DNA from: Symbiodinium sp. CCMP2592
Taxonomy: Eukaryota; Sar; Dinophyceae; Suessiales; Symbiodiniaceae
Assembly: GCA_905221615.1 (NCBI GenBank)
Contig: CAJNDT010000003.1
Span: forward strand, 532,640-596,639
Length of the DNA: 64,000 nt
Direction: 5' to 3'
In this document: positions 60,883 through 64,000 of the stretch, piece after piece
Layout of the letters: every line of letters begins with the position of its first letter
Numbering within the stretch: position 1 is the first letter of the stretch
Position numbers and translations under genes: made by a program
Notes under the pieces: generated by a model
Told to the model about the DNA's origin: nothing
Seen by the model: the letters and a program-made list of their open reading frames with translations, nothing else
The model's database searches: none

Positions 60883-62608
60883 ACAGTGGTGTACACTGTC
60901 TTATCGTTCTGCTCTTGATGATTCCTTGTCTTGTGCTTATCAGATTCAGGTTGTTCACCGAGTCTTTTCCAACGAAGATTCCTTTTCTCCATGCCTCTCC
61001 CTTTTCTTTGACTTTAGGTACAGGCTTTGCCAATACTACGCTTCCCCATGGCGCTAATGTTCCTTTGTACTCTCTGTCGAATAATACTTCAAAAGGTGTT
61101 GATCCTTTCTTCACAACAAACCTATTCAGCAGGAATGCTGCATGTCTTGCTGCCCATGGATACAGCGTACTTTCTGAAGTGATCTTCACTTTCGCTTGTG
61201 ATTCAACTCCATACACCAGTGTCTTGGATAAGTTCCGAACTGTTTGAACCCATGTCTCAACTTGTAATCCTTGGTGTTCATCTGGTGCTACATCTTGTAT
61301 CTCTGTATCAAGATTCTTCATCTTTCGTATCCCCTGTACTTTCTTTCTCAGGGAAATCATTGCTGGTTCTGTGTCAGTTCTCAGAATGACCTTTGAATTT
61401 AACAGCATAAGTACTCTGCAAACTTCTTCGACAACGTCTGCCGTCACTTCTTTTGTCGCTACTGGAATGACATGTACGAACTTTGTTGCTTCATCAACCA
61501 TCACAAGTCCGATTGTCAATGCGTCCTTGTTGTCCTTTGTGTTCTCTTCATCTCGAGTTCCAGTGAACTTGAAATCCATTGAGACTAACGATGCTTCATT
61601 CTTCTTCTCAGGTACATCGAAATTGTCTTCTCTTGATCTTGTCGCTTGACAGCTTTCACACCAATCTGCTTTTGGTAGGTGCGTCAGTTCATGCTTCTTC
61701 CTTTCTTCCTCAGTTGGCATCTCTGGTCTCTTTTCTCCTTTTGGTTCTCTTGTGCATTCTAGTTCTAGTCCCTTGGAGATTTCAACCAATTCTTTCATCT
61801 TGTTTGCTGAAATAGCCTGCTTCAACCTTTGCCATATCTGAGTCTTGCTTCCAGTCTTTCCTATCTTCAGGAATTCACATGCTGTTCTCATCTCTTTGAG
61901 TGAACTTTCTGGGCTGAGTTCAACTCCTGCCACAATCATAGCTTCTTCCATCTTTTCTCCTAACTTTGGCAGTTGCTCTTCGATTTTCTTCCATTCTTTC
62001 ATTTCTTCTTCTTCAGGTGGTTCACTTGGAAACAAGTTTTCCATTGCTTCTGCTGCTTCCTTTTCCACCTGCTCCACGTTCTTCTTTGTATCTTTTACTT
62101 CTTTGTGAACCTCCATTTCCACGTCTGCTGCTTCCACTTCTTTCTCTTGTTCTTTCTTCTTCTTCTTTGAAGATGTTCTTTCATAATCACCATACTCTTC
62201 AAGTCCCAGAGACTTTCTCTCCAAGATCGTGATGATCACCGAGTTCTCTTCAACTGCGTTTATCGCAATCTCTTCTCGGTCTTCCCACTTCTCAGCACAC
62301 TCCACAAACTCCAGTTCGCTCCATACGATGTTGTCGCCATCGTACCTCGATACCAAAGTAGTTCTGAACTTGAATGCTTTCACATCATCATACGTGGGGT
62401 CATAAGTCACGTACTTATCATAATCGATCCTTGCTGGCTTCCCATCTGACATGAAAAACCATCCTTGATGATACTTCATCTTCTCGAAATCATCTTCCAT
62501 CTGCTTGATCAGCGTAAGCTTCCTCACTTGTGGTTCATCACTTTCAACCTTCACTTGTGCCCTGTAGATCTTGAGGTCCGTCACTGTTGAGTTTCTTGCA
62601 AACCTCAC
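60761..62608 (-). CDS. Copia integrase with upstream SAP-like DNA-binding module
   Basis: The frame is open from just after the TGA at 62666-62668 and its first usable codon (GTG) is at 62608. Residues 1-130 complete the protease-to-integrase linker; 140-220 are Lys/Glu coiled coil; 235-268 (SSLKEMRTACEFLKIGKTGS, KTQIWQRLKQAI) look like a SAP helix-turn-helix that binds DNA. The integrase zinc site is HELTHLPKADWCESC (H306, H310, C317, C320). Catalytic candidates are D345 (SMDFKFTG), D412 (ILRTDTEP) and E451 (LQVETWVQ). It inserts element cDNA into the genome in the nucleus. The real protein passes into the RT frame near 60880 (from TIRQCTPLYD into SMLAEATGTPWN); the last 25 or so residues before 60761 are out of phase. 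Confidence 0.87.
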   Translation of the reverse strand: MRFARNSTVTDLKIYRAQVKVESDEPQVRKLTLIKQMEDDFEKMKYHQGWFFMSDGKPARIDYDKYVTYDPTYDDVKAFKFRTTLVSRYDGDNIVWSELEFVECAEKWEDREEIAINAVEENSVIITILERKSLGLEEYGDYERTSSKKKKKEQEKEVEAADVEMEVHKEVKDTKKNVEQVEKEAAEAMENLFPSEPPEEEEMKEWKKIEEQLPKLGEKMEEAMIVAGVELSPESSLKEMRTACEFLKIGKTGSKTQIWQRLKQAISANKMKELVEISKGLELECTREPKGEKRPEMPTEEERKKHELTHLPKADWCESCQATRSREDNFDVPEKKNEASLVSMDFKFTGTRDEENTKDNKDALTIGLVMVDEATKFVHVIPVATKEVTADVVEEVCRVLMLLNSKVILRTDTEPAMISLRKKVQGIRKMKNLDTEIQDVAPDEHQGLQVETWVQTVRNLSKTLVYGVESQAKVKITSESTLYPWAARHAAFLLNRFVVKKGSTPFEVLFDREYKGTLAPWGSVVLAKPVPKVKEKGEAWRKGIFVGKDSVNNLNLISTRQGIIKSRTIRQCTPLYDVDASRSDRDTVELHTRYVGRKKINEAIATTQWNRDSNW

Positions 62609-62660
62609 GGGTACTTTTGCTGAACCTTTCTTCAGGTAAACATTGAACTGGTCTAGAGGA

Positions 62661-64000
62661 TCAAGTCACCATCCGACTTTCCACAACTTGCCTACTGCAA
62701 ATAGTGGTTGTGTTACATCTCCGAACACAGCTGAATCTCTTACCTTTATCACTCTTCCATCTGTTCTTTTTGCATTCAAACGTGATATTCGCTCTTGTTT
62801 CAGTGGTCCTTATTCTGTTGCCTTGAGCATCTTGAAGGACCATTCTCAAAGCTGGGAACTCAACTGTTCCTAAATCTTCACTGTAGTAGCATAGCGGAAG
62901 TACATGACAATCCGCTCCACTGTCTAACACGACTTCAACTAGTTCTGCGTAGCTTGAGTTGATAGCTCTTACTCGATGTACTTCTGGCTCTTCTTCAATC
63001 CTTCTGTAAGAACTGTAAGCTCCAAAGAGTCTTTCTCTTTCTCTTGCCTGATTGGCATTCTGCTTGTCCACTTGCAGATCTTCATACCACTTGTGAAGTT
63101 CATCCTTCTCATAATCTTCTTCATCACTCTCATCGACCATGCTTGACATGAAGATAACTGTGTTTACCTTCACTGCTCTTGCTGCATAGTCCATCACCAT
63201 CTCTTCAAACATTCCTACAAGATCGACGTACTCTTCTTCATCGTCGAACACTTCCTCAATTACTGGCATAGGCGTTGTCACCAACCTACGCACTTGCTCA
63301 TTTCCTTTTGCTCCTTGTGGTGGTCTTGCTTGTGCCTGTGTAGAAGAACTTGGTTGCTCTTCATACCATTCTTCCTCGCCTGTCTCTTGGACGTTGCGAA
63401 CTTTTCCTTTCTTTCCTTTTCCTTTCGGTGGTAACCAACACTCCGAAGAGTAATGTCCAGTCTTACCACAATTGAAACATACAGGTCCGTTTTGTCCACC
63501 TTTTCCTTTTCCTTTGTCACTCTCGTAGCCTTTCCCTTCAGCCTGCCTGATGCTTTTTCCTCCTTTCTTTCCATATCCTTTTCCTTTTCCAAAACCTCTT
63601 CCTTTTCCTTTTGATTTTCCTCTACCACCTTTTCCTTTTCCGTATCCTCTGCCCTTTCCTTTGTCCTTTCCTTTTCCATAAGGGCTTCCTTTTCCTCCTT
63701 TATCACCTTTTCCTTTTCCATCTCCTTTACCTTTCCTCATGTGCAATCTATCGAGTTCCATCGGGATTGGTCCTTGGTAAGTCTTGTTGCTTGAGTGCGA
63801 CGTTGGGTCTGGAACACTCAACGATCCTAAGATGTTTTCAGCTGACCATGTCTGATTGCTTCTTTCATATTGTAGCAGCTTTGCTCTTAACTCTTCATAC
63901 GTGGTCTTATCAGTGATATCAACCATCACATGCTGCTTGAGGTGCTGCGGTATTCCTTTCAGCAGTGTACCGATCTTCAAGTTTTCATCATACTTCTGGC
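62661..64000 (-). CDS. Copia Gag-protease, 5' incomplete
   Basis: The frame is open through the window edge (text QKYDENLKIG before the first listed residue), so the N-terminal capsid part is missing. Residues (counting from base 63980) 1-60 are the end of the capsid (LLKGIPQHLKQH, YEELRAKLLQYERS). Residues 82-165 are an extreme KGKG-rich basic stretch, then a zinc knuckle CFNCGKTGHYSSEC (C168, C171, H176, C181; CX2CX4HX4C) that binds RNA. The aspartic protease has VVLDSGADCHVLPL with D353. After about residue 405 the frame is wrong: protease-like text (DVTQPLFAVGKLWKVGW) continues in another phase to a TGA at 62666-62668. So the copy carries one frame change in the protease and a stop before the integrase. 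Confidence 0.88.
   Translation of the reverse strand, partial: QKYDENLKIGTLLKGIPQHLKQHVMVDITDKTTYEELRAKLLQYERSNQTWSAENILGSLSVPDPTSHSSNKTYQGPIPMELDRLHMRKGKGDGKGKGDKGGKGSPYGKGKDKGKGRGYGKGKGGRGKSKGKGRGFGKGKGYGKKGGKSIRQAEGKGYESDKGKGKGGQNGPVCFNCGKTGHYSSECWLPPKGKGKKGKVRNVQETGEEEWYEEQPSSSTQAQARPPQGAKGNEQVRRLVTTPMPVIEEVFDDEEEYVDLVGMFEEMVMDYAARAVKVNTVIFMSSMVDESDEEDYEKDELHKWYEDLQVDKQNANQARERERLFGAYSSYRRIEEEPEVHRVRAINSSYAELVEVVLDSGADCHVLPLCYYSEDLGTVEFPALRMVLQDAQGNRIRTTETRANITFECKKNRWKSDKGKRFSCVRRCNTTTICSRQVVESRMVT

Larger units (their letters stand above)
56035..64000 (-). mobile_element. Copia-type LTR retrotransposon, 5' end beyond the window
   Basis: Minus-strand order is Gag with zinc knuckle, protease, integrase, RT, RNase H, long C-terminal extension, LTR: integrase before RT defines the Copia (Pseudoviridae-like) arrangement. 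The frames are 63980-62661, 62608-60761 and 60882-56551. Phase changes separate protease from integrase and integrase from RT, and two TGA codons sit within eight bases near 62661-62668. The left limit is the candidate LTR end; the right limit is the window edge. Confidence 0.85.

Noticed and set aside
57593..62232. Many Ser/Phe/Leu-rich plus frames
   Set aside because: Antisense shadows of the Lys/Glu-rich Copia proteins.
1..64000. tRNA, rRNA, snRNA and dinoflagellate spliced-leader remnants
   Set aside because: Looked for by eye; no convincing cloverleaf, rRNA block or spliced-leader sequence was seen. A covariance-model scan would be decisive.

Overview
This is a gene-poor, repeat-dominated window of nuclear eukaryotic DNA. 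TTTAGGG/CCCTAAA telomere-type heptamers are scattered through it, there are Copia-type and non-LTR retroelement genes, hundreds of bases of microsatellite, many small palindromic elements, and no operon-like gene spacing. The telomere type plus the style of the Copia proteins (KGKG-rich Gag, a SAP-like module before the integrase, a long coiled-coil tail after RNase H) suggest an alga, most likely a dinoflagellate. That assignment is an inference. No spliced-leader remnant, rRNA or tRNA gene was recognised.

Layout. 1-636 (minus) is a piece of non-LTR reverse transcriptase running off the left edge and ending at telomere-like repeats. 0.64-9.1 kb is non-coding DNA made largely of decayed telomere-like heptamers, palindromic MITEs and microsatellites. 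9.12-14.45 kb (minus) is the main discovery candidate: a mobile-element gene set split by three frame changes. In order it encodes a duplicated helical protein, an NLS-like acidic leader, an SF3 (D5/Sputnik-like) helicase, a region with polymerase-A/TV-Pol-like palm motifs, a papain/OTU-like cysteine peptidase domain, a cysteine cluster and a KDZ-like DDE transposase. 14.9-20.4 kb holds a diverged 193-bp tandem duplication, minisatellites, a small Cys-cluster/coiled-coil protein gene, TAG-type microsatellite and a 402-bp near-perfect palindrome built on a 9-bp repeat. 20.5-38.7 kb returns to telomere-heptamer DNA with at least eight families of small palindromic elements and a compound satellite at 34.0-34.8 kb. 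38.7-46.9 kb holds dispersed repeats and one unidentified ORF.

46.9-54.8 kb holds a Copia fragment joined to an ankyrin fragment, and two divergent, frameshifted genes: a GxSxG alpha/beta-hydrolase-like protein (minus) and a glycosyltransferase-like protein with a DxD motif (plus). 56.0-64.0 kb (minus) is a nearly complete Copia-type LTR retrotransposon: a candidate 3' LTR (56035-56520), reverse transcriptase/RNase H with a 650-residue tail carrying membrane segments and a Cys/His cluster, integrase, and Gag-protease continuing past the right edge.

How the parts work together. In the 9-14 kb element the helicase and polymerase-like domain would copy the element, the peptidase would process a polyprotein or act on host ubiquitin-like modifiers, and the KDZ-like transposase would move it. 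These roles come from family knowledge, not from direct evidence here. In the Copia element Gag packages RNA, protease matures the polyprotein, RT/RNase H makes cDNA and integrase inserts it. Almost every long gene is interrupted by single-base frame changes. This fits either old, decaying copies or indel errors in the assembly, and that ambiguity affects every claim about activity.
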